A stretch of 44,958 nucleotides of DNA. Source: an archaeon. GTDB lineage: Archaea > Asgardarchaeota > Hermodarchaeia > Hermodarchaeales > Hermodarchaeaceae. This document shows, piece by piece, positions 6,544 through 14,894 of the stretch. The first letter of the stretch is position 1. Each line of letters begins with the position of its first letter. The notes beneath the pieces were generated by a model, which was not told the DNA's origin, made no database searches, and saw only the letters and a program-made list of their open reading frames with translations. Where the stretch lies: contig JABXGV010000173.1 of assembly GCA_016550485.1 (NCBI GenBank), forward strand, positions 1 through 44,958. The letters are read 5' to 3'. The translations under genes and the position numbers were made by a program.

Positions 6544-7281
6544 TTAAGCGAACATACCACCTAAATCACGGTCAGGTTCCCGCTCGCGCTGACGCTCAAG
6601 CAACTGCTTGATTTCGTTTTCAATTGTATCTGCATCTCGCATGAGTTCCTCTACACTCACATTAAGATTGTAGAGTTGATTCAAAACCTCAATGGCGACA
6701 CTTGCTGCCCGAGGATCAGGACGTCCGCGCTGAGCATAGGGGAGCACTGCTATTGCTGGGAAATTACGGATTTCAAAATTAGCCAGTAGCAACGCAAGCG
6801 GTCCGTAAATACCACGTCCATCTTCAAGAATTGGCAGCTGCTTCTCTTCTGCTTTTTTCTTATATGCTGTGGTTGGTGCACAACGAAACTTGCTGTCATC
6901 AGTCGCAAACTGAATGTCCAGCCCACCAAGGAGGAGCGCTTCTTGAAGTCCGTTCTTTAGTGCCCATTCAGCAATGGCTACAGTGAATGGGGTCCACTCG
7001 GCTCTATGAGGTTGTAGGCGTGTAAAGAGAAGAATGAAACGGTCAAAAGAATACAACTCGATTGGGAGAAGAAGCCTCCCGTTCCCCAAGAAGACATGTG
7101 GAGGTACAAGAGGGCTCATGATGTAACCAATAGGCTTCACACCTTCTTGCGAAACTAGATGGCGGATTAGGATGTATCCACACTCACCTAGAGCAGAGTG
7201 AAAACCGCCAATCAGCACTTTACCCTTAGGGTCAAAGTCCTTATCCTTGATGATAATCTCTATCTCTTCTACGTAGTCCAC
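6544..7281 (-). CDS. PAC2-family protein (proteasome assembly chaperone-like)
   Basis: Member of the archaeal PAC2 family (COG1938/2047 type), some of which assist 20S proteasome assembly. The N-terminus VLIGGFHSALGECGYILIRHL and the central GRGIYGPLALLLANFEIRNFPAIAVLPYAQRGRPDPRAA region are typical, ending in a charged helix (residues about 212-240) with coiled-coil character. The C-terminus is GGMFA, not a clear hydrophobic-Tyr-X proteasome-docking motif, so chaperone function is uncertain. The start is GTG. It converges on the MetRS-C-like gene with a seven-base gap. Confidence 0.85.
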   Translation of the reverse strand: MDYVEEIEIIIKDKDFDPKGKVLIGGFHSALGECGYILIRHLVSQEGVKPIGYIMSPLVPPHVFLGNGRLLLPIELYSFDRFILLFTRLQPHRAEWTPFTVAIAEWALKNGLQEALLLGGLDIQFATDDSKFRCAPTTAYKKKAEEKQLPILEDGRGIYGPLALLLANFEIRNFPAIAVLPYAQRGRPDPRAASVAIEVLNQLYNLNVSVEELMRDADTIENEIKQLLERQREREPDRDLGGMFA

Positions 7282-7481
7282 GTTTCGTCACAGCCGACCT
7301 CTATACGAGTAGCGCAAGATGTTGGGGTGTTTTAAGTCTTGTTGACTAATTATTGCCTTTGGTTGTGATTAGCTAGTGCCTATAAAATATTGACTAGTTG
7401 TCGAAAAGCATTTATGGTTGTGATGTGTGCATGGCGTTAATACTGGTGCTGAGCTGGAGTATTTAATTCAGGGGAATCAGG

Positions 7482-8744
7482 TTGACACGCATTCATTTCC
7501 TTGGCGGCTGTAAAACAATAGGCAGTTCAGCGTACCTAATAGAGGACGAAAGTAGCTCAGTTTTACTGGATTTTGGTGTATCCTTTGGGTCTTCTGCCCC
7601 CTCATTTCCCAAGCTTATTCGTCCTCGAAACCTTACAGTCGCCTTAACACACGCCCATCTTGACCACAGCGGTGGATTGCCGCTGATTTTCGCCAGTGGT
7701 GCTGCACCGGTGTATATGACGGCTATTACCCGTGAACTGATCCGTCTACTCTTAAAGGATTTCATCCGCATAAGTGAATATTACTTGCCTTTCGAAGAGT
7801 ACGAAATGCAGCGTCTTTTTCGCAGAATAAAGATAGTTCAGTATGATGAACCAGTGGATTTAGGAAACGGAACCACACTCACCTTTCTTGATGCAGGTCA
7901 CATACCTGGAAGTGCTTCGATTCAGGTAGAAACGAACACACACCGGTTCTATTATTCAGGTGACATAAACACCACTCAAACGCAGCTCCTCAACGGTGCG
8001 CGGATTCCTAGAAAAAGTCCGGATGTAGTTGTTCTAGAGAGTACGTATGCTCAGACCTGTCATGACCCACGTTCACAGATTGAGAAAGAATTTGTTGAAG
8101 GGGTTTCTGATACCATTGAAAGTGGTGGATCAGTTTTAGTTCCAGCCTTTGCAGTAGCACGGTCACAGGAGATATTGTGCATTCTCGAAAAACACAGGGT
8201 TGAATGTCCCATATATTTAGACGGGATGGCTCGTGAGGCTGCCCGTATCTTTCTCCGTCATCCGACCTTCTTCCGTGATTATCCTCTTCTAAGGGATGCC
8301 CTTAAGAAAGCTAATTGGATTCGTAGTAAGCGCCAACGAGAAAGTGTGATGGAGGAGGCGTGTGTAATGATAGCTCCCGCAGGTATGCTTCGCGGTGGCA
8401 CTGCAGCAATGTATCTACGTCAGATATTAGATGATGCTAAAAACGCTGTAATGCTTGTTGGATTCCAGATTCCAGGGACTCCTGGACGTATTCTGTTGGA
8501 GGATCATGTATTCGATGATGGGTTAGGTCTCCAGAAGGTTAAAGCTCGGGTCAAATTATTCGACTTCTCGTCGCATGCAGGACAAGATGAACTTTTAGAC
8601 TTGGGGAAGGCTTTCTCGAACGCCCAGAACTTATTTACGGTTCACGGAGAAGCAGAAGCCTGTGAATTCCTAGCAACTACCCTCAAGGAACAACATGGTG
8701 TAAATGCCTACGCGGCAGAGACAGACCAGCGTATAGAACTTTGA
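7482..8744 (+). CDS. Metallo-beta-lactamase/beta-CASP RNase (aCPSF2-like)
   Basis: Zinc-dependent RNA-processing nuclease. The MBL motif HAHLDHSGG begins at residue 57; further histidine motifs appear at DAGHIPGS, YYSGDI, the FDFSSHAGQDE region and HGEAEACEF near the C-terminus. The beta-CASP insertion carries VPAFAVARSQEIL and YLDGMAREAARIF. At 420 residues it lacks N-terminal KH domains, so it fits aCPSF2/RNase J-like rather than aCPSF1. The start is TTG with an upstream GGGGAATCAGG stretch. It is 20 bases upstream of a presenilin-like gene. Confidence 0.92.
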   Translation: MTRIHFLGGCKTIGSSAYLIEDESSSVLLDFGVSFGSSAPSFPKLIRPRNLTVALTHAHLDHSGGLPLIFASGAAPVYMTAITRELIRLLLKDFIRISEYYLPFEEYEMQRLFRRIKIVQYDEPVDLGNGTTLTFLDAGHIPGSASIQVETNTHRFYYSGDINTTQTQLLNGARIPRKSPDVVVLESTYAQTCHDPRSQIEKEFVEGVSDTIESGGSVLVPAFAVARSQEILCILEKHRVECPIYLDGMAREAARIFLRHPTFFRDYPLLRDALKKANWIRSKRQRESVMEEACVMIAPAGMLRGGTAAMYLRQILDDAKNAVMLVGFQIPGTPGRILLEDHVFDDGLGLQKVKARVKLFDFSSHAGQDELLDLGKAFSNAQNLFTVHGEAEACEFLATTLKEQHGVNAYAAETDQRIEL

Positions 8745-8764
8745 TGAAAAAGGAGTGAATTACT

Positions 8765-9640
8765 TTGGCGGAAGATATGCCTGTAATTTCAGGAGAATCC
8801 ATGGGTACAATAATAGGGAACCTTCTAGTCGCAATGATTGGTGCGTGCCTTCTAGGCATCATCGTCTTCCTCTCGGGGAACAGGTTCTACGCGGAACCTT
8901 TCTCAGAGGCTGTTGGTGGTTTTTACGCTGCGCTTGCTAATGCTATACTATTTGTTGTTCTTGCAACGGTTGGTGCCTTACTTGTTATTCTTCTGCTTAA
9001 ATATGGGCGTGAAAACCTCCTCCGATATATCCTGATTGGCGCATTCGTGTTCATTGGAATTGTCGTGGTTGCTTATTTTGGATACATGTTTCTCATAGTA
9101 ATGGAGCTTGATGCCCTTCTCGCCATCGTTATTCTTTTTGCCTTCGTTTCTACGGCTAGCCTTGCTTTCATTATGGTCGAGCCAGAAAATCGGATGAAAA
9201 ATGCAGGCCTCCTAATTTTCGGGTCAGGTATTGGCGCATTCTTAGGCGTCGTCTTACCTGTTTGGACCAGTATTCTTCTCCTAATCGCCCTATCCATCTA
9301 TGATTACGTCAGCGTGAAGAGGGGGCCAATAAGGAAAATTGTAGAACTCACAGAAGAAAGCCCTGAGAAACTGGGCGCCCTCGCAGTCTCTACTGCTGAA
9401 TGGGATATCGGTCTTGGAGATGTGGCGTTTTACTGTATGATGACAGTGTTAGCTGTCGTGAACTTCGGGTTCCTGCCAACACTATTTACCGTTATAGGAG
9501 TAGTTGCTGGGTTCCGCATCACAATGCGTTTGCTAGAAAAACGTGGTTTAATGCCCGGCCTCCCAGTTCCTGTAAGTCTAGGTCTTCTGGGACTGCTTAT
9601 AGGCTTCCTCATTCGTCTCTTCTTCCCATTCATCCCTTAA
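8765..9640 (+). CDS. Presenilin/signal-peptide-peptidase family intramembrane aspartyl protease
   Basis: A polytopic membrane protein with about nine hydrophobic segments. The two catalytic aspartates are visible: YD at 179-180 in one helix and GLGD at 216-219 in the next, with a PGLP form of the family's PAL motif at 264-267. This order and spacing define the A22 family (presenilin-like, archaeal PSH). It should cut substrates within the membrane. The start is TTG with AAGGAG about nine bases upstream, in likely operon with the beta-CASP nuclease. Substrate unknown. Confidence 0.9.
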   Translation: MAEDMPVISGESMGTIIGNLLVAMIGACLLGIIVFLSGNRFYAEPFSEAVGGFYAALANAILFVVLATVGALLVILLLKYGRENLLRYILIGAFVFIGIVVVAYFGYMFLIVMELDALLAIVILFAFVSTASLAFIMVEPENRMKNAGLLIFGSGIGAFLGVVLPVWTSILLLIALSIYDYVSVKRGPIRKIVELTEESPEKLGALAVSTAEWDIGLGDVAFYCMMTVLAVVNFGFLPTLFTVIGVVAGFRITMRLLEKRGLMPGLPVPVSLGLLGLLIGFLIRLFFPFIP

Positions 9641-9666
9641 GCGGAAAGCCTCATCATCAGACAGAC

Positions 9667-9861
9667 CTACACATCCACAATAGGGATTTTCAGTCTGCCA
9701 ATTAGCCGCTCAGCGGTTGCTGTGTCACATTTGTAGGTATACAGGTATCGACTAGTTCGTAATTTCAACTTCACCATATCTCGCAACCTCTTTACCCGGC
9801 ACTCTACAGCTCGATCCACTAAAACAAGAAACTCCTCTTCAGATTGAATCTCGCGTGGCAT
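9667..9861 (-). CDS. rpl38e: Ribosomal protein eL38
   Basis: A 64-residue homologue of the eukaryotic large-subunit protein eL38. It begins MPREI, continues with a helix (FLVLVDRAVECRVKRLRD), the basic strand VKLKLRTSRYLYTYKCD and the end KIPIV, all in the family order. I use the ATG at 9861 with GGTGAT eight bases upstream instead of the GTG at 9870. eL38 is kept in TACK and Asgard archaea and is generally missing from euryarchaea, so it helps place the organism. It is encoded just downstream of eL40 and tRNA-Val. Confidence 0.88.
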   Translation of the reverse strand: MPREIQSEEEFLVLVDRAVECRVKRLRDMVKLKLRTSRYLYTYKCDTATAERLIGRLKIPIVDV

Positions 9862-9900
9862 TTTGATCACCGATGTGGCTCGGTTAGAGGAAAAATCGCA

Positions 9901-9910
9901 GCTTAAAAGG
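9901..9910 (-). promoter_or_regulatory. TATA box for eL38
   Basis: On the minus strand CCTTTTAAGC lies about 40 bases before the eL38 ATG. Spacing suits a short leader containing the GGTGAT SD. Motif-based call. Confidence 0.4.
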
Positions 9911-9994
9911 CTTGTGTTATTAATAATGTCCCGGTTATCGAGATGATTGGGGGGTGGTGGGCCGGGCGTGGATTGAACACGCGACCTCCGCCGT

Positions 9995-10024
9995 ATCCTC
10001 GGGTCAAGGATGTCTCTGACACCG
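9995..10024 (-). other. Anticodon-loop intron of tRNA-Val
   Basis: Thirty bases separate CTCAC (anticodon side of the loop) from the AC that closes a CTCACAC loop. The insert has GTCA and TGAC complementary segments. The position is at or one base from the canonical 37/38 intron site. The exact cut is inferred. Confidence 0.7.
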
Positions 10025-10043
10025 GTGAGGGCGGCGTCATACC

Positions 10044-10072
10044 ATTATCCCAGCTCGATTAACCATCGGCTG
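10044..10072 (-). other. D-loop intron of tRNA-Val
   Basis: Between GTCTAGT (10079-10073) and GGTATGAC (10043-10036) lie 29 bases that fold into a hairpin: CAGC/GCTG (10069-10072 with 10051-10054) stacked on CGAT/ATCG (10065-10068 with 10056-10059), with a five-base loop and one bulged base. This is a second, non-canonical intron. Confidence 0.68.
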
Positions 10073-10105
10073 ACTAGACCACCGGCCCAATCGTGCTTTG
10101 CTGAT

Positions 10106-10267
10106 TTACTTCGTTAACTCGCGCCGCTTTGGTCGAAGGTTCTTGCGGTGGCACCGCCGGCACTTCGTTGCTCTATAGGGGTTCTTGGCTCCGCAATCTC
10201 TACAAATCGTAACGTAAAGTAGATGTGCAAGTGCAATACGGCGTTTTTCTGGATCAGCAACGGGCAT
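10106..10267 (-). CDS. rpl40e: Ribosomal protein eL40
   Basis: A 53-residue zinc-ribbon protein of the large subunit. It reads MPVADPEKRRIALAHLL, then Cys22 and Cys25 (ICRDCGAKNP), Cys36 and Cys39 (TKCRRCHRKN) and a basic tail LRPKRREL. This is the eL40 pattern, including the PxRATKCRxC segment. In eukaryotes it is made as a ubiquitin fusion; here it is free. tRNA-Val follows by 17 bases on the same strand. Easily missed because it is short. Confidence 0.95.
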   Translation of the reverse strand: MPVADPEKRRIALAHLLYVTICRDCGAKNPYRATKCRRCHRKNLRPKRRELTK

Positions 10268-10333
10268 AGGATTCACCTGTTTCGGTTGCGCTTCGCCACC
10301 TTACCTTATAAAAATTCCTAAGATAGGGCAGTA

Positions 10334-11203
10334 TTAGAGTAGAGTCTGTAGTGCCTCGTCTACGTCAATTGGGCGTTCGATAACGGTAACACCTGCTTCT
10401 CGGAGGGCGGCAATCTTGCTATCTGCTGTGCCGCTCTTTCCGCTTACGATTGCGCCTGCATGTCCCATCCGTTTGCCTTTTGGGGCAGTGCGTCCTGCAA
10501 TATAGGCTACGACTGGTTTGGTAGTATGTTCCTGGATGTATTCGGCAGCATTCTCTTCCGCCCGTCCTCCTATCTCACCTATTAGAACTGTAGCATCGGT
10601 CTCTTTGTCTTCTTCAAACAGTTTAAGCGCGTCGATGAAGGACATACCGGTCATAGGGTCGCCGCCTAATCCAATGGCAGTTGATTGGCCAAAACCAGCT
10701 TCACTGAGGCTGGCTGCAACCTCATAAGTGAGCGTGCCGCTTCGAGAAATCAAACCAATCCTGCCAGGTTTGAATACGTGAGCAGGCATGATTCCAAGCT
10801 TACACTTTCCAGGAGAGATGATTCCTGGAGTATTTGGGCCAATAATGTAGCTCCCCTGCTGGCGTGCCAAAGCCACAAATTTCATCTCGTCGTGTAGTGG
10901 GATATGCTCAGTGATTGCTACAATAATTTCGAGTTTTGCATCCAGTGCCTCATTGATAGCATCAGCCGCAAAACGAGCTGGAACAAAGATAATTGACGCA
11001 TTAATGCTTGGGAACTGCTCTTTGGCTTCAATTAGGCCATCGAATACCGGAATCCCTTCTACTTCCTGTCCGCCCTTGCCTGGAGTTGTTCCAGCAAGTA
11101 TCTTGGTTCCGTATTCAATCATCGCGCGTGTATGGAATTGCCCTTCTCTTCCTGTGATTCCTTGGACTACAACTTGAGTTTTATCGTTAATCAAGACAGT
11201 CAT
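10334..11203 (-). CDS. sucD: Succinyl-CoA ligase subunit alpha
   Basis: Subunit of the citric-acid-cycle enzyme that interconverts succinyl-CoA and succinate with nucleotide synthesis. The CoA-binding Rossmann domain starts at VVVQGITGREGQFH (11-24), and the phosphohistidine is His248 in GKRMGHAGAI. Length 289 is typical. Its start overlaps the sucC stop by four bases, which implies translational coupling and equal subunit output. Confidence 0.97.
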   Translation of the reverse strand: MTVLINDKTQVVVQGITGREGQFHTRAMIEYGTKILAGTTPGKGGQEVEGIPVFDGLIEAKEQFPSINASIIFVPARFAADAINEALDAKLEIIVAITEHIPLHDEMKFVALARQQGSYIIGPNTPGIISPGKCKLGIMPAHVFKPGRIGLISRSGTLTYEVAASLSEAGFGQSTAIGLGGDPMTGMSFIDALKLFEEDKETDATVLIGEIGGRAEENAAEYIQEHTTKPVVAYIAGRTAPKGKRMGHAGAIVSGKSGTADSKIAALREAGVTVIERPIDVDEALQTLL

Positions 11204-12360
11204 GTTGGTTTTCCTCCGCTAGTTTTCTCAACTATGAGGCGTGCGGCTGCATCCATCGTTTCTAGGAACGGGATGTTAGCCTTCCGTAATATCTCTGCAC
11301 CTTCCTTCTCTCTCGTCCCTATTAGCCGAATAGCCATGGGGACTTCTTGCCTTAGATTCTTCTGGGACGATACAATCCCATTTGCCATCTCGTCACATCG
11401 TGTGATACCGCCGAGAATGTTGATGAAAACACCTTTCACGTCTGGATGAGAAAGGACAATATCCAGTGCTTGGGTCATACGATCTGCTGTAGCGCCTCCC
11501 CCAACATCAAGAAAGTTAGCTGGTTTTCCGCCATAATAATGAACAGCGTCCATAGTTGCCATCACAAGACCTGCTCCGTTCCCTATAATACCGATGTCCC
11601 CTTTCAATTCTACATAGGTCATACCCACTTCTCGGGCACGTAGCTCGAGCTCTGTTAACTCAGCGACGCCTTTTTCCAATCGTTCCATTAATGATTTATG
11701 ACGAAAGAGGGAGCTATCGTCAACATTGAGTCGAGCATCAGCGGCCATAAATTTTCCGTCTGTAGTTACGATTAGTGGATTAATTTCAGTGAGCTCTGCA
11801 TCATTGTCAGAAAATACGCGCCACAATTGCATTATAATTCTAGATAAATTGAGCAGCTCTCGTCCGTTGAATCCTGCAGCCTTGGCCAATCGACGGGCTT
11901 CGAACTCGCGCATTCCCATAAGGGGATTAATGGTTAGCCGTGCGATTTTTTCCGGGTGCTCCTCAGCGACTTTCTCGATGTCAACGCCTCCCATCCCACT
12001 ACAAATAGCCACGGGTTTACGCTTTTCTCTGTCAACGGTAATTCCAACGTAGATTTCTTTGGCAATATCTAGGCATTCCTCTACGAGGAGACGCTTTACT
12101 CGATGTCCATGTATTTCCATTCCAAGTAGTTTGCCTGCGATTACTCGTGCCTCTTTGGGGGTCTTCGCACGTTTAATGCCGCCTGCTTTACCACGTCCAC
12201 CAGCCAATACTTGCACTTTTAGGATTACTGGGCAAGCCAGCTCTTTTGCTATTTCTTCAGCCTCGTCACTGCTCTGGGCTGTTCGGCCACGTGGAATTGA
12301 GAGTCCAACTTTCCGGAATGCCTCTTTTGCTTCAAATTCAAACTGACGCATTTGCCCCAT
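11200..12360 (-). CDS. sucC: Succinyl-CoA ligase subunit beta
   Basis: The nucleotide-binding (ATP-grasp) subunit partnering SucD. ATP-grasp features include VILKVQVLAGGRGKAGGIK (about 40-58) and the ENPL-like ELTEINPLIV segment near residue 200. The C-terminal domain contains GIIGNGAGLVMATMD, FLDVGGGA and ILGGITRCDEMANGI, as in all SucC. Length 386 is normal. It starts seven bases after an Lrp-like regulator gene, so regulator and enzyme are probably one operon. Confidence 0.97.
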   Translation of the reverse strand: MGQMRQFEFEAKEAFRKVGLSIPRGRTAQSSDEAEEIAKELACPVILKVQVLAGGRGKAGGIKRAKTPKEARVIAGKLLGMEIHGHRVKRLLVEECLDIAKEIYVGITVDREKRKPVAICSGMGGVDIEKVAEEHPEKIARLTINPLMGMREFEARRLAKAAGFNGRELLNLSRIIMQLWRVFSDNDAELTEINPLIVTTDGKFMAADARLNVDDSSLFRHKSLMERLEKGVAELTELELRAREVGMTYVELKGDIGIIGNGAGLVMATMDAVHYYGGKPANFLDVGGGATADRMTQALDIVLSHPDVKGVFINILGGITRCDEMANGIVSSQKNLRQEVPMAIRLIGTREKEGAEILRKANIPFLETMDAAARLIVEKTSGGKPT

Positions 12361-12366
12361 CTCTAA

Positions 12367-12855
12367 TCAGGTAGTTCGAGAGGTCCATGATGTCAGAATG
12401 GTATGGGTTGATGTGGATTCAACTCCCACGATATCTACAACCTTTGACAGGAATTCCGCCAAGTTTGCGCTACTAACTAAAACTACGATGTCAACAGATC
12501 CTGTTACTCGCTGAACCTGAAGTGGTTTAAGTTGCTTTATTTTTTCAAGAACTTCCATGCGGAATTTAGGTTGTACCTTAAGAAAAACAAACGCCTCGTC
12601 TGTGGATTTACCAAGTAACCGTAAGCAATCAGGTGATAAATCGATGAAACCCCGACCTGTTCTGATGAGCTTTAACGAACGAAGCTTCCGGAGATGATTA
12701 CTTAGTGCCTGACGAGTAATGTTTAACTCCTTGGCTAGCTGTGCCTGTGTCCTTATCACAGTCTGAAAAGAAACAGGAATGCTAGCTTGGTACAATTTAC
12801 GTAATATTTCCAGTTGCCGCTCTGTAAGACGTACAACCCTATCAACTAATTCCAT
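12367..12855 (-). CDS. Lrp/AsnC-like transcription regulator
   Basis: A winged-helix DNA-binding domain (LTERQLEILRKLYQ, then AQLAKELNITRQALSNHLRKLRSLKLI) is followed by a C-terminal alpha-beta region resembling the RAM/ACT ligand-binding domain (VQRVTGSVDIVVLVSSANLAEFLSK and ESTSTHTIL). I take the ATG at 12855 (MELVDRV) since the 22 residues before it in the longer frame are unlike the family. This gives 162 residues. It directly precedes sucC and sucD and may respond to a metabolite of that step; that is inference from position. Confidence 0.8.
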   Translation of the reverse strand: MELVDRVVRLTERQLEILRKLYQASIPVSFQTVIRTQAQLAKELNITRQALSNHLRKLRSLKLIRTGRGFIDLSPDCLRLLGKSTDEAFVFLKVQPKFRMEVLEKIKQLKPLQVQRVTGSVDIVVLVSSANLAEFLSKVVDIVGVESTSTHTILTSWTSRTT

Positions 12856-13026
12856 TCTGTAACACCAGAGAACCGTATTTTTCGAATTCGAACTCCACTT
12901 TTTCAGCCTTTCGAATGTCAAGTATTTTTCACAAATATGACAATGTTCGATGGGAACCTTTTTTAGAATTTGTCCATAGTCTTCTCCGGAAGAATCCTGT
13001 TGTTACCCTCCTAAGAGGTTCATATT

Positions 13027-13536
13027 GTGAAGACCACATTGTGTTCAATTTGTCTAACGAATTATCCACTTGTCTGTGTCAATTGCCAGGAAAAAATCGA
13101 TAGCGGAGAAATCTCGGAACTTGATGTTAGGGTAATTCGAGTTCTCATAAATCTCGAGAAGAATTTTTCATCCTTGAAAGACATAACGTTCGTGCGTGCT
13201 ATACAAGCTAACGGGTTGATAATCGTTCTAGTGTCTCGGGGCGATAGTCGTAGGCTACGCCCAGCTCTTAGAAAGATTCAGCGTCTTGCTGGAGGGGAAC
13301 TCGATACTACACTCCGTATTGTTGAGGAGAGCAGAAACCCTCAACACATCCTTCGAGATCTAATACGTCCTGTGCGAATACTAGGAGTAAATACGATATG
13401 GCTTCCAGACAATAGCTTTGAACGCAAAGTGAGAATCAGCAGCCGTGATCAATCTCGCATTCCTCTCGACATCAGACGTCTTGAGGAAATCGTATATGAA
13501 TTAAGCGGTGAGCGTATCCGTATCGCATTCGATTAG
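13027..13536 (+). CDS. NusA-like KH-domain RNA-binding protein with zinc knuckle
   Basis: The N-terminus has a Cys cluster, CSIC...CVNC (residues 6-20), then a short helix ISELDVRV and KH-like segments (IIVLVSRGDSRRLRPALRKIQRLAGGELDTTLRIVEE). The C-terminal half (LIRPVRILGVNTIWLPD ... RIPLDIRRLEEIVYELSGERIRIAF) matches a family often annotated in archaea as transcription elongation factor. The KH glycine loop is degenerate here, with no GxxG. The start is GTG. It diverges from the Lrp-like gene. Its role in RNA binding is inferred from the family. Confidence 0.72.
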   Translation: MKTTLCSICLTNYPLVCVNCQEKIDSGEISELDVRVIRVLINLEKNFSSLKDITFVRAIQANGLIIVLVSRGDSRRLRPALRKIQRLAGGELDTTLRIVEESRNPQHILRDLIRPVRILGVNTIWLPDNSFERKVRISSRDQSRIPLDIRRLEEIVYELSGERIRIAFD

Positions 13537-13553
13537 AGGGCTGGCTCAGCGTG

Positions 13554-14876
13554 TTATAACTGAGTTATAAGACGGGGTTTGATGAACTCCCTTAGTATCA
13601 CTGAAGCATAACTGCCCTTCAGTAAATCAAAACTAATCGTCACGATTTTTTCGGACTTTTCTTCAGTAATAGAGGATTGCAAGTTAGTAGGGTTTACAAG
13701 GAGTGGTCTAAACGACCCACGAGAACTCAGTTCAGGGATGTGAGTACTACGGAAGTTTGCAGGTGTTACTTGTTCTTGAGCAAGCAATTTTTTCAGAATT
13801 TCTCCCATTGGTCCATTAAAAGTGATGTTCTCGAAGTCATATCCGATTAATGGAATCACGATTTTGTATCGTTCATTTAGAACTTTCTGCCTTGCAGAGG
13901 CGAGCGTTTTCCTAGTGACCATTCGAGTTGAGTAAATCTCACCTGGAAAGGGTACCACAAAATCTCCTATACAGGGTTGTGTTAGAGAAATACCCTGTTT
14001 CACCCGCTCACTTACGGCTCTATTGAAGAGGTAGGATTGATATGCATGAACATAGAGCCGAACAAGGCCTTTAGGTAGTACACTTAGACAACCCTGAAGG
14101 TCACCTGGGTGTTTAGCAAGATAATGAGTGACCGCACGTTCAAAGAACCTATTTGGGTGGTGTCCTAGGTACTGAACACGAGGCTCGTTTTTCTCAATCT
14201 CTTCCTTTGAAGTCTGAGGGGCTTCATCTGGGCTTCTAGTCAGAATGTGGATGGCTTCCTCCAAGTTCCCAAGAACGAGGTGTTTCCCAATCAAGTGTGT
14301 GGTTGGGTTAACAATCCCAAATCGCTGAGGACCAAAAAAGTTCAGGACGCCTCCTTGTTGTTTGTAGTAATTTGTTATTTCTGTAATTCGCGTCCTGGTT
14401 TCTTCTGTCACCTCAAGCTTTCTAATTATTATGCGAAATCGATTGCCGTAATGTGCACCAGAGAGGACGGGTTTAGGAACTCGATGGGGATGTAGAATCC
14501 ATATTTTAGGAATGTCTAGGTCAACAAGGTCGTTGTATGTTCCTCTGTATAGAGTGACTCGCTGCGATGTTAATGCACGCCGGTCCTTTATTCCCGCATA
14601 AGAAAAACGCTTGTAGCTGACTCTTAGGGCTTTACTTAGCCGGTGAATTGCTTGAATTGTATCAATGTTTCTCTTTACTAGGAAAAAGGCCATAAACTTC
14701 CCTGGTTGGTCTGGAAAGTGCTCTTCTGTTGGTTCAAGAGGTGCCACGACACCATCTGACCCTATCTCTTGAACAATGAAATCCTCTGGGTGAACTCGTA
14801 AGCGCCCTCCTATCCCAGGTGTATTTGTTGAGAATACGTCGATACCAATAATCGTATCGAACACTTTTGCCTCCAC
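13554..14876 (-). CDS. truD: tRNA pseudouridine synthase D
   Basis: Makes pseudouridine at position 13 of tRNA. The catalytic motif YAGIKDRRALTSQ holds Asp98. Other family motifs are HPHRVPKPVLSGAHYGNRFRI, a GVLNFFGPQRFG segment near 175, and a TRUD insertion domain in the middle. Length 440 is normal for archaeal TruD. The start is ATG at 14876. Pth2 lies immediately upstream on the same strand, so both act on tRNA. Confidence 0.95.
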   Translation of the reverse strand: MEAKVFDTIIGIDVFSTNTPGIGGRLRVHPEDFIVQEIGSDGVVAPLEPTEEHFPDQPGKFMAFFLVKRNIDTIQAIHRLSKALRVSYKRFSYAGIKDRRALTSQRVTLYRGTYNDLVDLDIPKIWILHPHRVPKPVLSGAHYGNRFRIIIRKLEVTEETRTRITEITNYYKQQGGVLNFFGPQRFGIVNPTTHLIGKHLVLGNLEEAIHILTRSPDEAPQTSKEEIEKNEPRVQYLGHHPNRFFERAVTHYLAKHPGDLQGCLSVLPKGLVRLYVHAYQSYLFNRAVSERVKQGISLTQPCIGDFVVPFPGEIYSTRMVTRKTLASARQKVLNERYKIVIPLIGYDFENITFNGPMGEILKKLLAQEQVTPANFRSTHIPELSSRGSFRPLLVNPTNLQSSITEEKSEKIVTISFDLLKGSYASVILREFIKPRLITQL

Positions 14877-14894
14877 AAGTCCACCTCCAGTACC

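Larger units (their letters stand above)
9955..10088 (-). tRNA. tRNA-Val (anticodon CAC) with two introns
   Basis: Minus-strand acceptor GGGCCGG (10088-10082) pairs with CCGGCCC (9965-9959), discriminator A at 9958, and encoded CCA at 9957-9955. T-arm GCGTG-TTCAATC-CACGC is intact. Anticodon stem CCGCC (10034-10030) pairs with GGCGG (9992-9988), and the loop starts CTCAC, giving anticodon CAC at plus 10025-10027. A 73-base valine tRNA results only if about 29 bases leave the D-loop and 30 leave the anticodon loop. The gene begins 17 bases after the eL40 stop, so it is probably cotranscribed with that ribosomal protein gene. Confidence 0.88.

Noticed and set aside
7290..7480. Possible RNA gene upstream of the beta-CASP nuclease
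   Set aside because: Only A/T-rich promoter-like sequence is seen; no stable stem or known motif.
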